Source: Bidens hawaiensis
Lineage: Eukaryota; Streptophyta; Magnoliopsida; Asterales; Asteraceae
Reading direction: 5' to 3'
Length of the DNA: 64,000 bases
Assembly: GCA_021521415.1 (NCBI GenBank)
Contig: JAIQDT010014655.1
Coordinates: forward strand, 42,501-106,500
Shown here one piece after another: positions 9,975 to 22,295 of this stretch. A model generated the notes under the pieces. The model was not told the DNA's origin. It made no database searches and saw nothing but the letters and a program-made list of their open reading frames with translations. Every line of letters begins with the position of its first letter. Within the stretch, counting starts at the first letter, position 1. The position numbers were made by a program, and so were the translations under genes.

Positions 9975-12900
9975 TTACTCGGGATTGATCATCCCATTTA
10001 GTTCAATAAGGTTTTGAAATCTGGATTTGTCAAACGCTTTAGTGTATAAATCAGCGAAATTATCAAGCGTATCCACCTTTTCCAGAATTATCAGTTTCTT
10101 CTCAGCACAATCCCGTATGAAATGATGACGTATGTCAATGTGTTTAGTTTTACTATGTTTCACGGGATTGTTAGTTACTGAGATAGCAGCAAATAGGAGT
10201 AAGTAAGAAATTCAGACCATAGTCGCGCAACTGTTGTTGTATCCAAAGAACCTGAGAGCAGCAGTTAGATGCAGCCATGTATTCTGCCTCACAGGTTGAG
10301 ATTGCGACTGAAGTCTGCTTCTTGCATTGCCACGACACCAATCTGCCACCAAGAAACTGACAACCTCCAGTTGTTGACTTCCGACTCTGATTGCACCCTC
10401 CATAATCAGAGTCTGTGTAAGCGACCAGCTCCAAGTCTCCTCCTCTTGGGTACCACAACCCCAGCTTTGGCTTGCCCTTGAGATACCGCAGTATCCTCTT
10501 TGCACCTTTCAAATGAGATTCTTTTGGATTTGCCTGAAAACGTGCACAAAGACAAACAGCAAACATTATATCAGGCCTAGATGCAGTTAAGTACATTAAA
10601 GAACCTATTATCGCCCGATATTGAGTTGGGTCCACATCTGCATCACCGTCTACTTCAGCACCCAATTTGTGATTGACGCAGATTGGATTATCATATGGAG
10701 AACTGTCCTCCATCTTGAAGCACTTGAGCACATCATGAACATACTTCGTCTGATGAATGAACATCCCGTCCTTCCTCTGATCAACCTGCAATCCTAGAAA
10801 GAAAGTTAGTTCACCCATAGCACTCATTTCAAACCTTTTCTTCATGACGGCTTCAAACTCCTGACACATGGAGACTTTTGATGCAGCAAATATCATGTCA
10901 TCCACGTAGACTTGAACCAGCAGGATGTCGCTTCCATCTCTTTTGAAGAACAACGTGCTATCAATTTTCCCTCTTTCAAAACCAATCTCGAGCAAGTAAT
11001 CCGATAAAGTTGCATACCAGGCACGAGGTGCCTGATGTAATCCATACAACGCCTTGCTCAACCTGTACACGTGATCTGGATAGTCTGGATCAGGAAAACC
11101 CGGTGGTTTCTCAACATACACAACCTCATCAACTATCCCATTCAAAAACGCACTCTTCACATCTAGCTGAAACACCTTCATCTTTTCATAAGCAGCAAAC
11201 GCCAGAAACAATCTTATGGCTTCCAATCTAGCAACAGGAGCGAACACTTCGTTGTAATCAATCCCCTCTTGTTGATTAAAACCTTTCACGACAAGCCTCG
11301 CCTTGTTTCTTATAATGATTCCCTTATCATCTCTCTTGCACTTGAACACCCATTTTGTGCCTATCGCATGCACATTCTTTGGTTTTTCAACCAAAGTCCA
11401 AACTTCCATCTTCTCGAATTGAGCCAACTCTTATTGCATGGCCTCGACCCACGAGCTGTCCTTTAAAGCCATTTGATAATTTTTCGGTTCAATCTGGCTT
11501 ATAAAGCAGGTATACAGGCATTCATCGATTATCCATGTCTCCTTAATGCTTGTATAAACACAGGTGTGTTCATTCAAGCTGCTTCTCGTTTGTACACCTG
11601 AGGACACATCACCAATCACATTATCCAAAGGGTGATCTTTATGAATTCTCGTGGTCGGAACAGAACCGACATGCAAATTATCTTCCAAATTAGAAGAGAT
11701 CTCATCAATGGTTGTTTCATGCTGAGAGTGAAAAGGATTGATAAATTCTTCTTCAGTTGAGGCAGCAGGGGTACCGATAGTGTTTGATGAGGAAGGTTGA
11801 CATTTTTCAAGCAGCTGTCTTTGTAATAAATTTTCTTCCTCATCGAGTATCATCTTCGTCGCAGCTCTTTCTTCTTCTTCAAAAATCTCCAAATCCGGTA
11901 CGTTAAACGACTTAAAAAGCTTAACATAGTCGAAAAGCTCAGCAGGTCCATTGCTTGGTTTTGGTGGTTGGTAACTTGTGATGTCAGTGTTACATACCAC
12001 CTCCACCTTGCAAGTCGAAGTATTGAAGACACGTCTGTTGGGTGTACCAACAACATAACCGACTAAGATTCCTTCATCGGCTACTTCACCAAATTTCGAG
12101 TTTGTCTTCAAGATCGAACAAGGGGACCCGAATGGTTCAAGACCACTCAAGTTGGGCTTCCTTCCATGCATAAGCTCGTAGCAAGTTTTACCAAGTCTCT
12201 TAATGGTTAACACCCTATTCAGAACATAGCAGGCTGTAGCAACTGCTTCAGCCCAGAACATCACAGGAAGCTTCGAATCTGCCAGCATAGTCCTGGCTCC
12301 TTCAATTAAAGTTCGCTTCTTCCTTTCAGCCACTCCATTCTGTTGCGGAGTATACGGAGCGCTGTATTGATGTTCAATTCCTTTCTGAAGACAGAAGATC
12401 TCCATTTCAAAGTTCTTGAACTCCGTCCCATTGTCACTTCTGATGAACTTAACTGTTTTACTCATGACGTTCTCAACTTTAGTAATCAAACTCTTCACCA
12501 TTTGAGCCGTCTCATCTTTCGATTTCAGAAAATATACCCACGAGTATCGCGAGTAGTCATCAGTGATCACCAAGCAGTAAGAAGTACCTCCTAGACTTTT
12601 TACATTCACGGGACCGAAGAGATCCAAGTGAAGCAGTTCTAGAGTACTGGAAATTGAGTTGACTTTCTTGGTGAGATGGGATTTCTTGTGTTGCTTTCCC
12701 TTCTTGCATGCAATACATTTGTCTTCAAAGTTAAAACTTTTCAAGGGAACGCCCATCACAAGCCCATTTTTGACAGTGTGGTTCATCTTTCGAAGATGAA
12801 TGTGCCCCATTCTCCTGTGCCATAGTTCGGATTCTGATTCGCTTGCTTTCGTCATCAAACATGATTCTCCCAAGGCCATTTCAGTAGACCTCATATCCAT

Positions 12901-13263
12901 CACATACGTATTTGTATCACGTGGAGCTGTCATCACTATCCACTCTTCTGGTATCTGAAAACCAGGCTTCAACACGATCGCCTCATTCTTCGTGAAGTGA
13001 ACAGTATACTCCTTATCACAAATCTGCGACACACTCAGCAGATTGTGCTTCAGCTCTTCCACAAAATTCACATTCTCAAGTGTCATCTTCCCATTGGACA
13101 CCGTACCTTTTCCAGTAATTCTTCCTCCACTTTCACCAGCAAAACTAACTCTCGCTCCCTGAACAGGTTTTAAGTCGTGCAACAAGTATTTGTTGCCCGT
13201 CATGTGCCGGGAACAGCCGCTATCTACAATCCAAAGACTGTGGGCAGCCCTATTCAACTGTTC
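9975..13263 (-). pseudogene. pol: pol of element B, one nonsense codon and a 14-bp deletion
   Basis: Copia Pol on the minus strand: protease (VDSGCSRHMTG), integrase zinc domain, integrase core (LDLFGPV; RSDNGTEFK; PQQNGVAERK), reverse transcriptase with YVDD, and RNase H (TDSDYGGC). A TAA at 11431-11433 replaces a Glu codon at the start of the RT region. A 14-bp deletion near 10192, between short GC repeats, shifts the frame inside RNase H; the C-terminal tail continues in another frame to the stop at 9975-9977. The pol frame is open back to about 13308 and overlaps gag. Entry at GAA 13263 follows the candidate acceptor. Confidence 0.92.
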
Positions 13264-14444
13264 CTGCACAATAAAGTAAAGGATTAGAATCAAGGGACCC
13301 AAGACCAATTGGTCTTGGATCTATACATCCCGTACTTCTGCTTTCCGAAGTTAGCATTTGAATAATTCCTGTCAGTCCTAGTAGGAAATCTCATTGGAGA
13401 TTGAGTGTGAGGCCTTCCAAACCTATGCGTATTGAAAGTATTATATCTTACGGTTTGGTGATTAGCATTGTAAAACTGAGGTCTGTTTCTTTGAAAACCT
13501 GAACTAGGTACGTTTCGAAACTTTGAATGGTTTTCAGTTTTAGCATTATTAAAATTACCAGTAGACTTATGCTCAGTTTTAATAGGCCTCACGCCTCTGA
13601 ATTTCGGCGTCAGAGGACAATCTGCAACAAGATGTCCTACCTTATTACACCGAAAACAACACCTATACTCCATTTTCTTTTCAAATGTTGTTTTGGATGT
13701 AGAGGCAGTGTTACCAGCCGTTCGTCTCACATAAGGTGGGACGTACGGGTTGAGTGGAGTACTCTTTTTAGAAGTTTTATCTTTATCTCCACCAGTGGGT
13801 AACACTACCTTCTCTTTTGTCTTACCCGATTCGGACAACTTATCCGAATCCGATGAGACTGGACTCGTAACAGAAATATTTACACTTGAAACAGGCGAAC
13901 TCGTTTCGCCACTACTAACTCTTGATTCTTTACTTGTAACCTTGATAGGAACTGTCTGAGGAACTTCAAAATCAGCAGATTTCTGTACACTAGGGTTAAA
14001 AGTGTAATTGTGGTTATACGGTGGTGGAACCTCGTGATAACCAATTCCTCCTCTCTTTGTAGAGGTACCTTGATCACTAACAAGGTGATCAAGAATAGCT
14101 GAGGAATTTCTGAACTGTTCTAGTTTTCGGTTCAGTTCCACCACTTTCACCTGGTGGTCAGCAATCTGCTTCTCTCGTTCAGCAATCAGTTTAGTTTTTT
14201 CTTCTAAAACCTCATAACTTAGATCAATTACTTCAATTTTTTCAGCAAGTTTAGTTTTTAAGCTTTTAACATCTTTTTCACACGCTTTAATTTTAACTTT
14301 GTAACTGTTTTCTCTTGCTTTTGTAAAGTGATGATCTTCTTTAAGAGTTTTAAATTCAGCATCTAAACGAACATACTGATCAGTTATGGTAGCAAGTTGC
14401 TCAGACAAATTCTCACACTTAGTACAAATAGATTTAGAACTTAC
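13264..14444 (-). other. Candidate gag-pol intron (element B)
   Basis: Minus strand: donor GAG|GTAAGT (exon ends 14445), acceptor TTTATTGTGCAG|GAA (exon resumes 13263), with a CTAAT branch-like motif about 25 nt before the acceptor. Length is 1181 nt. Gag and pol are in different frames, yet both sites are phase 0, so removal fuses them in frame. Confidence 0.62.
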
Positions 14445-15923
14445 CTCGGAGCGTTGATCATCGTTGTCTGCCATGAAAGCTTTTTCCTTACCAGTAGCTT
14501 TCTCTTCTCCGGTAGTCTTCTCACGTTCTTCACTCTCAACCTTAGCCATATTTGCCTGTTCACTCTTTTCATTCAAATGCAGGTTCCAGTTGTATTCACC
14601 TGCTTCTCTGGACAACATGGCATTGATTTCCTTATTATTCCCAGTGTGCTGTGCAGGCCTTCCTTGACCACGTTCAACTCTCTCGTTTCTGCAATCTTTG
14701 GCAAAGTGCCCGTTTTGTTGGCAGTTATAGCACCTTACCTTGGACTTGTCGAACCCTGGCCTGCCACCAACAAACTTTCTCCCCGTCTTTCTCATGAACT
14801 TCTTCACTCGCCTCACTATCATGGCCATCTGCCATTGTAAATCCATCTCCTCCAGATCATCAGCATCGATCTGGTCATAGTCTTCATCTAGCATTGCCGG
14901 ATCAACCACCTTTCCTTGAATATAGTTTTCGTATGAAGCAATAAATGAAGCATAGAGGCCAAACTGCTCTTCAGCAGATTTGACGCTCATTGGCATCTTT
15001 GAGTAATTATTGCTTGAGGAACTTGAAGATCCACTACTCTGGCTTGCTGTCTGTTGAGTACCACTTGATCCACCCGCAACAATGCAAACATCCCCATTTG
15101 TGTTTACTGACACATGCCCCTCTTGTGAAGAATTTGCACCCGACTCACCTTTCGAGTAGTAGGCGGCAGAGTCAGTCTTTGAACTTGTATTGGAGTTCAC
15201 TTTCGCACCATACATGCTCGGATCTTGAACCTGATCCATAGATGTTTCCTTTCTTACCATATTAAGCTCAAAAGTTCTGAGCTTGTTGACCGCGGTTTCA
15301 AGATCATAAGTAGAGAAGTCCTTGTCTTCTCTCATCAGTACAGTATACATCTCCCATTTTGGTGGGAGAGCATCGAGAAGTTTTTCTACAATCTCTTCTT
15401 CTCGGTAGGAAATGGAGTAGTTACTCAATTCAGTCATTAGATGATAATATCGCGTGATAATATCATCAAGAGATTCGTTCTTTAGGTACTTAAAGACTGA
15501 AAATTGAGTCTTGAGTAACTTTATCTTTGAGGCCCGAATGCCTACATTTCCTTCGAATCTGCTCTCAAGAGCTTCCCAAAGCTCTCTAGCTGATGTATAC
15601 TTTCTGAAAGTATGGAGGATCTCCTGTGGAAGAGCTATTGTGATTGCAGCATGAGTCTTGCTTTCGGCTTCATGCATCTTCTTCTCCTCTTCTTCCATTT
15701 TACTGTATTTCTTTATTTGGTCTCGTCCCTCATACTCCATGATCGGTGGAATATATCCATCTTGGATGCATACCCACATTTTTGCATCCTGGTACTTAAC
15801 ATACTGTATGAACCGATCCTTCCACGCAACAAAGTCGGTTCCCTTCAGCAACCTTGGGGCCTTTGTAGCTGACCCCGCTTCAACTTCCATCTTGACAAGC
15901 TCTGAAATATTGATTGACGACAT
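13290..15923 (-). CDS. gag: gag of element B, open
   Basis: An open 877-aa Gag starting MSSINISEL at 15923. It has the UBN2-like capsid region (WKDRFIQYVKYQDAKMWV; LDDIITRYYHLMTELSNY), CCHC knuckle 1 (CYNCQQNGHFAKDC), a lysine- and glutamate-rich coiled coil (about 14410-14090) and CCHC knuckle 2 (CFRCNKVGHLVADC). Its stop is a TGA two codons earlier than in D and E, a trivial shortening. It overlaps the pol frame by a few codons. Gag would form the virus-like particle and bind element RNA in the cytoplasm. The start is fixed by conservation across four copies. Confidence 0.93.
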   Translation of the reverse strand: MSSINISELVKMEVEAGSATKAPRLLKGTDFVAWKDRFIQYVKYQDAKMWVCIQDGYIPPIMEYEGRDQIKKYSKMEEEEKKMHEAESKTHAAITIALPQEILHTFRKYTSARELWEALESRFEGNVGIRASKIKLLKTQFSVFKYLKNESLDDIITRYYHLMTELSNYSISYREEEIVEKLLDALPPKWEMYTVLMREDKDFSTYDLETAVNKLRTFELNMVRKETSMDQVQDPSMYGAKVNSNTSSKTDSAAYYSKGESGANSSQEGHVSVNTNGDVCIVAGGSSGTQQTASQSSGSSSSSSNNYSKMPMSVKSAEEQFGLYASFIASYENYIQGKVVDPAMLDEDYDQIDADDLEEMDLQWQMAMIVRRVKKFMRKTGRKFVGGRPGFDKSKVRCYNCQQNGHFAKDCRNERVERGQGRPAQHTGNNKEINAMLSREAGEYNWNLHLNEKSEQANMAKVESEEREKTTGEEKATGKEKAFMADNDDQRSEVSSKSICTKCENLSEQLATITDQYVRLDAEFKTLKEDHHFTKARENSYKVKIKACEKDVKSLKTKLAEKIEVIDLSYEVLEEKTKLIAEREKQIADHQVKVVELNRKLEQFRNSSAILDHLVSDQGTSTKRGGIGYHEVPPPYNHNYTFNPSVQKSADFEVPQTVPIKVTSKESRVSSGETSSPVSSVNISVTSPVSSDSDKLSESGKTKEKVVLPTGGDKDKTSKKSTPLNPYVPPYVRRTAGNTASTSKTTFEKKMEYRCCFRCNKVGHLVADCPLTPKFRGVRPIKTEHKSTGNFNNAKTENHSKFRNVPSSGFQRNRPQFYNANHQTVRYNTFNTHRFGRPHTQSPMRFPTRTDRNYSNANFGKQKYGMYRSKTNWSWVP

Positions 15924-16487
15924 TCTTCTTGAAGACTAAGAAACCCGAAAAATTCTGAAAAGGGCGAAGTTAGAAAAGTTTCTTCGAAACAGTACTGTAG
16001 GCGAAGTTAAGGATAACTTCGCTTAAGTAATAACTTCGCTGGATCCTTCGTAAATTCGCGTAAATGGGCGAAGTTGAGAATAACTTCGCTTAGGATAAGC
16101 GAACTTAGAAAGTAAGCGAACTTGAAGAGAACTTCGCTGAACGAGGCGAACTTGAGAAGAACTTCGCTGAGTTAGGCGAAGTTGAGGAGGTAGGCGAAGT
16201 TGTGAATAACTTCGCTTCTCCTTATATCTTCGCTGAAACCCTACGAATCCTGACGGCAACTTCGCCTGATGAACAGCAACTTCGCCTGACGAACTTGAAC
16301 TTTCTGCAGATCTGAAAAACGGATTCTAACGACGATTTTGACGGTTTGAAGGCTTAAACACACTGGTAGGAAGCTAGAATGAGCAAACATACCACAAACT
16401 CGTCCCGGTAACACCCGAAATGAAACGAATTCTACACCCGCGTGAATATCCCGAACCACACAATCGAGCAAATGCTCTGATACCAAT
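15924..16487 (-). promoter_or_regulatory. Primer binding site and leader of element B
   Basis: The PBS for initiator tRNA-Met is at 16474-16485 (complement GCTCTGATACCA). The leader is non-coding, with more than a dozen GCGAAGTT/AACTTCGC-type motifs between about 15960 and 16290 in alternating orientation. Confidence 0.88.
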
Positions 16488-16961
16488 TGTAGGTTCCCTG
16501 GACGGATCACACGAGATATCCCGATATACACATGTGCGGAATCCCTGTGTAGATCGTTACGGACGTAGAATATTAGTTCACGAACACACGTACACACAAT
16601 ACGAACAACCACACGTTATATTGATAACTCAAACCGAGATGCTTACAGACTCACGTCAATAGACTCACACGTAACTGAACTCGATCAACCCAAGCACAAA
16701 CTGACCAACTGATTAACCTTAAACCGTAAACAGTTACACTACTTAAATACACGACAACTTCGCCTCAGGCGAAGTTGTCAATAACTTCGCTCGTTGAACA
16801 AGTTCGCCTAGGCGAACTTGTCAACAACTTCGCTTGGTTAACAAGTTCGCCTAAGCGAACTTGTCAACAACTTCGCTTCTAAACAAACAATTACATAAAC
16901 AATATTACAGACTCGATTACAGGCTTTATACATATGAACTACTGACATCTATGCACCAACA
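16488..16961 (-). repeat. 5' LTR of element B
   Basis: 474 bp, paired with 4415-4889 and flanked by the PBS on its left and the TSD GTACC (16962-16966) on its right. It is the 5' LTR in minus-strand orientation. Its palindrome cluster is at about 16755-16880. Confidence 0.95.
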
Positions 16962-16966
16962 GTACC
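16962..16966. repeat. Target site duplication of element B, right copy
   Basis: GTACC, identical to 4410-4414. Confidence 0.95.
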
Positions 16967-19663
16967 CTAGAATTACTTCACATGGATCTCTTTGGTCCCG
17001 TGAATGTAAAAATCCTAGGAGGAACATCGTACTGCTTGGTGATCACTGATGATTTCTCTCGATATTCCTGGGTATATTTCCTGAAGTCAAAGGATGAAAC
17101 AGTACAGTTGGTAAAGAATTTGATTACCAAGGTTGAGAATATCATGGGGAAACGGGTTAAATTCATCAGGAGTGACAATGGAACTGAGTTCAAGAACTAT
17201 GAGATGGAGATCTTCTGCTTACAGAAGGGGATAGAACACCAATACAGCGCACCGTATACACCGCAACAAAATGGAGTGGCTGAGAGAAAGAACAGAACCT
17301 TAATTGAAGGAGCCAGAACCATGCTGGCTGATTCAAAACTTCCCGTGGTGTTCTGGGCTGAAGCTGTTGCAACAGCCTGTTATATCCTTAATAGAGTGTT
17401 AACTGTTAAAAGATTAAATAAAACCTGTTATGAACTTATGCATGGGAGAAAGCCCAACTTGAGTGGTCTTGAACCATTCGGGTCCCCGTGTTCGATATTA
17501 AAGATCAATTCTAAATTTGGTGAAGTAGCCGACGAAGGAATCTTAGTCGGATACGTTGTTGGGACTCCCAACAGACGGGTCTTTAATACATCGACCAGCA
17601 AGGTTGAGGTGGTGTGTAACACTGATATCACAAGTTACAAATCACCAAAACCAAGCACGAGACCCGCTGGGGTTTTCGACTATGATAGACTTTTTAAATC
17701 TTTTAACATGCCTTATTTGGATTTTGCAGAAGTTGAGGAAAGAATTGCTACAAAGATGATATGCGATGAGGAAGACACTTTGGTGCAACGACCACAGTTT
17801 GATGAATGTCAGCCTTCCTCGTCAAATGCTGTCAATACCCCTGCTGCCTCTACTGAAGAGGAATTCATCAATCCGTTTCACTCTCAACATCAATCACCCA
17901 TTAATGAGCTATCTTCGAACTTGGAAGATAATCTGAATGTCAGTTCGGTTCCGACTACGAGAATTCACAAAGATCACCCTTTGGAGAACGTGATAGGTGA
18001 TCTGTCCGCCGGTGTACAAACAAGAAAAAGCTTGAATGAGCACACCTGTGTTTACACAAGCATTAAAGACACGGGCATTATCAACGAATGCTTGTACACT
18101 TGCTTCATCAGCCAGATTGAACCAAAGAACTATCAAATGGCTCTCAAGGACAACTCGTGGGTCGAAGCCATGCAAGAAGAATTAGCCCAGTTTAAGAAAA
18201 TGGGGGTATGGAACTTGGTTGCAAAACCAAAGAATGTGCATGCGATTGGCACAAAATGGGTCTTCAAATGCAAGAGAGATGAGAAAGGGATTATTATCAG
18301 GAACAAGGCGAGGCTGGTTGTAAAAGGTTTTAATCAGTAAGAGGGGATTGATTACAATGAGGTGTTTGCTCCTGTGGCAAGATTGGAAGCCATTCGTTCG
18401 TTTTTGGCATTTGCTGCTCATAAGGAGATGAAGGTCTTTCAGTTGGATGTGAAGAGTGCGTTCCTAAATGGTAAAGTCGATGAGGTTGTGTACGTTGAGC
18501 AACCTCCGGGTTTTCCTGACCCTGACTTTCCCGATCACGTGTACAAGCTAAGTAAAGCGCTGTATGGACTACATCAGGCACCTCGTGCCTGGTACTCAAC
18601 GTTATCCGATTACTTGCTTGAGAATGAGTTTGAAAAAGGTAAGATTGATAGCACATTGTTCTTCAAGAGAAAAGGGAGCGACTTACTACTGGTGCAGGTC
18701 TACGTGGACGACATTATCTTTGCTGCATCAAAGGTCGCCATGTGTCAGGAGTTTGAGGCCGTCATGAAGAAGAGATTTGAAATGAGTGCTATGGGTGAAC
18801 TAACCTTCTTTTTAGGATTGCAGGTTGATCAGAAGAAAGATGGTATGTTCATTCATCAGACGAAGTATGTTCATGATGTTCTCAAATGCTTCAAGATGGA
18901 GGACAGCACTCCATATGATACTCCAGTCTGCGTCAATCACAAATTGGGTGCTGATTCAGACAACGATGCAGACGTAGACCCAACCCAATATCGGGCAATT
19001 ATAGGTTCTTTAATGTACTTAACTGCTTCTAGGCCTGATATAATGTTTGATGTTTGTCTTTGTGCACGCTTTCAGGCAAACCCAAAAGAATCTCATTTGA
19101 AGGGTGCGAAGAGGATACTGCGGTATCTCAAAGGCAAGCCGAAGCTGGGGTTGTGGTACTCGAGAGGAGGAGATTTGGAGCTAGTCGCGTACACAGATTC
19201 TGATTATGGAGGGTGCAATCAGAGTCGGAAGTCTACAACTGGTGGATGTCAGTTTCTTGGTGGCAGACTAGTGTCATGGCAATGCAAGAAGCAGACCTCA
19301 GTCGCCATATCAACCTGTGAAGCAGAATACATGGCAGCATCCAACTGCTGCTCCCAGGTTCTTTGGATTCAACAACAGTTGCGCGATTATGGTCTGAATT
19401 TCTCACTTACTCCTATTTGCATTGATAACACTGCTGCTATCTCAGTAACTAACAATCCCGTAAAGCACAGTAAAACTAAACATATTGACATTCGTCATCA
19501 CTTTATATGGGATTGTGCTGAGAAGAAACTGATTGTGCTCGAAAAGGTTGATACGCTAGATAATTTCGCTGACATGTTTACGAAAGCGTTTGACAAAACT
19601 AGATTTCAAAACCTTGTTGAGCTGAATGGGATGATCAATCCCGAACCCTGCTTTTTGTCTTAG
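16967..19663 (+). pseudogene. pol: pol of element A, part 2 (integrase core, RT, RNase H)
   Basis: Continues the frame of 3794-4414. It carries the integrase catalytic core (LHMDLFGPV, RSDNGTEFK, PQQNGVAERK), the RT region (KWVFKCKRDEKG, YVDD at about 18701-18712) and RNase H (TDSDYGGCNQS, STCEAEYMA). A TAA at 18338-18340 replaces a Gln codon in the RT region (after GFNQ). The original stop after GMINPE is lost, so the frame runs five codons further to TAG 19661-19663. Confidence 0.92.
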
Positions 19664-21630
19664 TATTAAAAAAAAAAAAAAAAAAACGTCACTATCTCTT
19701 AGAACAATGTCGGTTGCCTCAGTTTGAAGGACATGTCTTCGGATATGTTTGGTCCTCATTTCTTCTTGTAGAATATGAGGATAGCCATTAACCAGATGAC
19801 TGAAAGTGACCGGGGCGGTTTATGATGTGTTTTTATTCTTTCGCTGAAAATTATTCGATCATACTTAGTTAGAAGGATACATACTTGTATGTGGTCGGTC
19901 CAGCTGATCCATTGGATCTTCAGGATAGCCGTTTACCTGAAGACTTTGACTTGATCGGGGCGATTGAAGTTAAAATTTTTTTAAGGGAGATGAAATTATT
20001 TTTCAAGTCTACTACTTCGTAAGAAGTTCCTTTACTATGTTTAACAGAAAATTGATCCAACCTTGGAAAGTGATAGATATACTGATTCTGTGTGCTTAAC
20101 TAGTGAAGTTATAAGGCCTAAAAGACTTTAGAACAGTCATTGTATGTCATGGTAGCTTTTTATGGTGCGTAAAAGTAGAAGTGATACTAACTAAATCTAC
20201 TCGATTTTATGTGGAGACTCCTTAAGAGTTGTGCATGTCTCCATATATATCTTTCCGAATGATAGGCAGAAAAGCGATTACCCAGTCATACACGAGCTCG
20301 TGAGTGTTCTGATTTCCGTGAAGATAACGTGTCAAGAAACTGCAGTGATCCAGATTCGGGACTTGCAGTTGTTTTCTACTTGAAGTTGTGTATATACATG
20401 TTAAATAAAAATAAAAAAAAAATGTATTCTAGAGTTCATAATGTTAATGATTCTCAATCAAGACGCAAGAAGGTGAACTGGAAGCAGAGTCTAAGATCGA
20501 AGTGTAATTACTACTAAATCAGACACTACGGGTCGAGGTCAATTCGGGGTGACTTGGGGAAAGCCAAATACGCTTTGAGAATAGATAGGAGACATCATAA
20601 TCTCTGAGTTGTTGCCCACTTAAGTTTTGAGCTTAATTGAACCTAACTCATATCACAGAAACGATGAAAACCATTTTAAGTATATTACCTGCTTACAACC
20701 TGTTTCTTTATGTCATAATACAGCTGAACACGGATCTGTGTGACAGTCACGTAATTAGTATGATTCCTGTTCGGATCTTTTCTAAAACATGGTAGTCCCT
20801 GTCAAGACTGAAATTTGATCCCGTGTACTTTAGTTTAAAAAGTTTTTCTACTTATGTAGTTGTATTATTTTATACGTGGTTACTTGGTCTTGATCGTATC
20901 ATTTAACGCTTTAAAGGATGTTTTAAAACTTAATTGCAAATTTGTCAAAGTATAGGGGTTTGTTTTGTAAATACCGGCGAACTTGTTCATAACTTCGCCT
21001 GGTATAGGCGAAGTTATCGATAACTTCGCCTGTACTAACTTTGACCCTATATAAAGAAGTTTTAAGGTCAGACTTCATTATTTCAAGGTGTGTAGGGTTC
21101 TTTTATCGTATAATCTCTGTCTATTGAGGTTAATCATCGGTCGTTTCGACTCGATTAACGACCTCGTTCTTTCGAACCTTAAACACCCGATTTCAAACTT
21201 GTTATTACGTGATAGTAATTTACTTGAACGTCTAAAACTTCATAAAATCATGTGTTACGGAGTCCTCGATCTCCAATTTCATCATCTACACGTCGTTTGA
21301 TACACCTAACTGTTGCCGATTCGAATTCGGCGAAGTTACAGTTTAGGCGAAGTTATCCGTAACTTCGCCTGAGGTTTAACTTCGCCTGTTTATAGATTTT
21401 GAAACAGTTTATGAGGCGATGTTGTGGTTAGGCGAAGTTACCATTAACCTCGCCTGGACCTTTTTACTTAACAGTTAACAGACGAAGTTAAAGTTGAAGC
21501 GAAGTTGTTTCCCAACTTCGCCCCACCTTTAACTTCGCCTATACAGAATAGATCACAACTTCGCTCATGGTAACAGGCGAACTTGTGATTTGTGTTGACG
21601 TGTATCTAACTTAGTCTGTTTGATGCAGAT
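19664..21630 (+). promoter_or_regulatory. Pol-ORF3 spacer of element A with internal promoter
   Basis: About 2 kb without a gene. It holds a 19-A tract (19668-19686), conserved non-coding sequence shared with B, D and E, a perfect 24-bp palindrome at 21007-21030 made of the GGCGAAGTT motif, a TATATAAA box at 21048-21055, further palindromes (about 21328-21590), and an acceptor-like CAG (AG 21627-21628) two bases before the ORF3 ATG. Confidence 0.65.
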
Positions 21631-21871
21631 ATGGCTGCTGTAGGTGGTGCAGGCGGAGATGACGGTGGTGATAACCAGAGACAGTTCTTCCCGGGTCATA
21701 ACATGTATATAACATTAGACCCGGAGGCGAGCGGAGTTGATGATTTTCGCGAAATCATCACATTTCTTTTACGCTCGCGGATATTCCACGCGATTACAAC
21801 AACTCTGCCGATATCCTTGCCCAACATTGAGGATTTTTGGCAGACCGTGGAATATGACTGTAGAGTCGAAC
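21631..21871 (+). pseudogene. ORF3 of element A, part 1
   Basis: The first 80 codons of ORF3 (MAAVGGAGGDDGG start, ITFLLRSRIFHAIT, FWQTVEYDCR). It is cut by element E after 21871 and resumes in frame at 34208. The last five bases (CGAAC) are the target duplication. Confidence 0.9.
21867..21871. repeat. Target site duplication of element E, left copy
   Basis: CGAAC directly before the LTR at 21872, repeated at 34203-34207. Confidence 0.95.
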
Positions 21872-22295
21872 TGTTGGTACATGTGTGTCATTAGTTCATA
21901 GTCTAGCATTTATAATCGAGTCTGTAATGCAATTATGTTTTGATTATGTTTGTAACACGCGAAGTTGTCAACAAGTTCGCTCTGGCGAACTTGTTGAACC
22001 AGCGAAGTTATTGACAACTTCGCCTATGGCGAAGTTGTCGTGTATATAAACTGTTTCAGCCGAAACAGTTTGGTGTTGGTCGTTTAGGGTTTCGTTTCAC
22101 TTGTTCACTTCGTGTGTTACGTGTCATTGTCTGTAACAGTGACCTCGGGTCACGTGTTTGTTATCAATATAACGTGGTTGGTTTATTGCTTGTGTGTTCG
22201 ATCTCTACATACTCTACACTCGTATCTACCTACGCAGGGATTCCGCACCTGCGTTGTTAGCGACATCCCGTGTACGATCCGTCCGGGAACCTACA
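21872..22295 (+). repeat. 5' LTR of element E
   Basis: 424 bp, TGTTGG...CCTACA. The palindrome cluster at about 21956-22039 is followed by a TATATAAA box at 22043-22050, the likely genomic RNA promoter. The PBS follows at 22298. Confidence 0.95.

Larger units (their letters stand above)
4415..16961 (-). mobile_element. Element B: nested Ty1/copia retrotransposon, minus strand
   Basis: A full-length 12.5-kb element read on the minus strand: 5' LTR 16488-16961, PBS 16474-16485, gag, pol, spacer, ORF3, PPT 4892-4900, 3' LTR 4415-4889. The TSD is GTACC. LTR divergence is about 17 differences in 475 bp by eye. Gag is open. Pol has one nonsense codon and a 14-bp deletion, and ORF3 has two nonsense codons, so this copy is not autonomous. 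Its LTR subfamily is closest to element D. Confidence 0.95.

Noticed and set aside
13527..13802. ORFs on the strand opposite gag, pol and ORF3
   Set aside because: They mirror the real genes, lack recognisable domains and are not conserved as intact frames among the copies.
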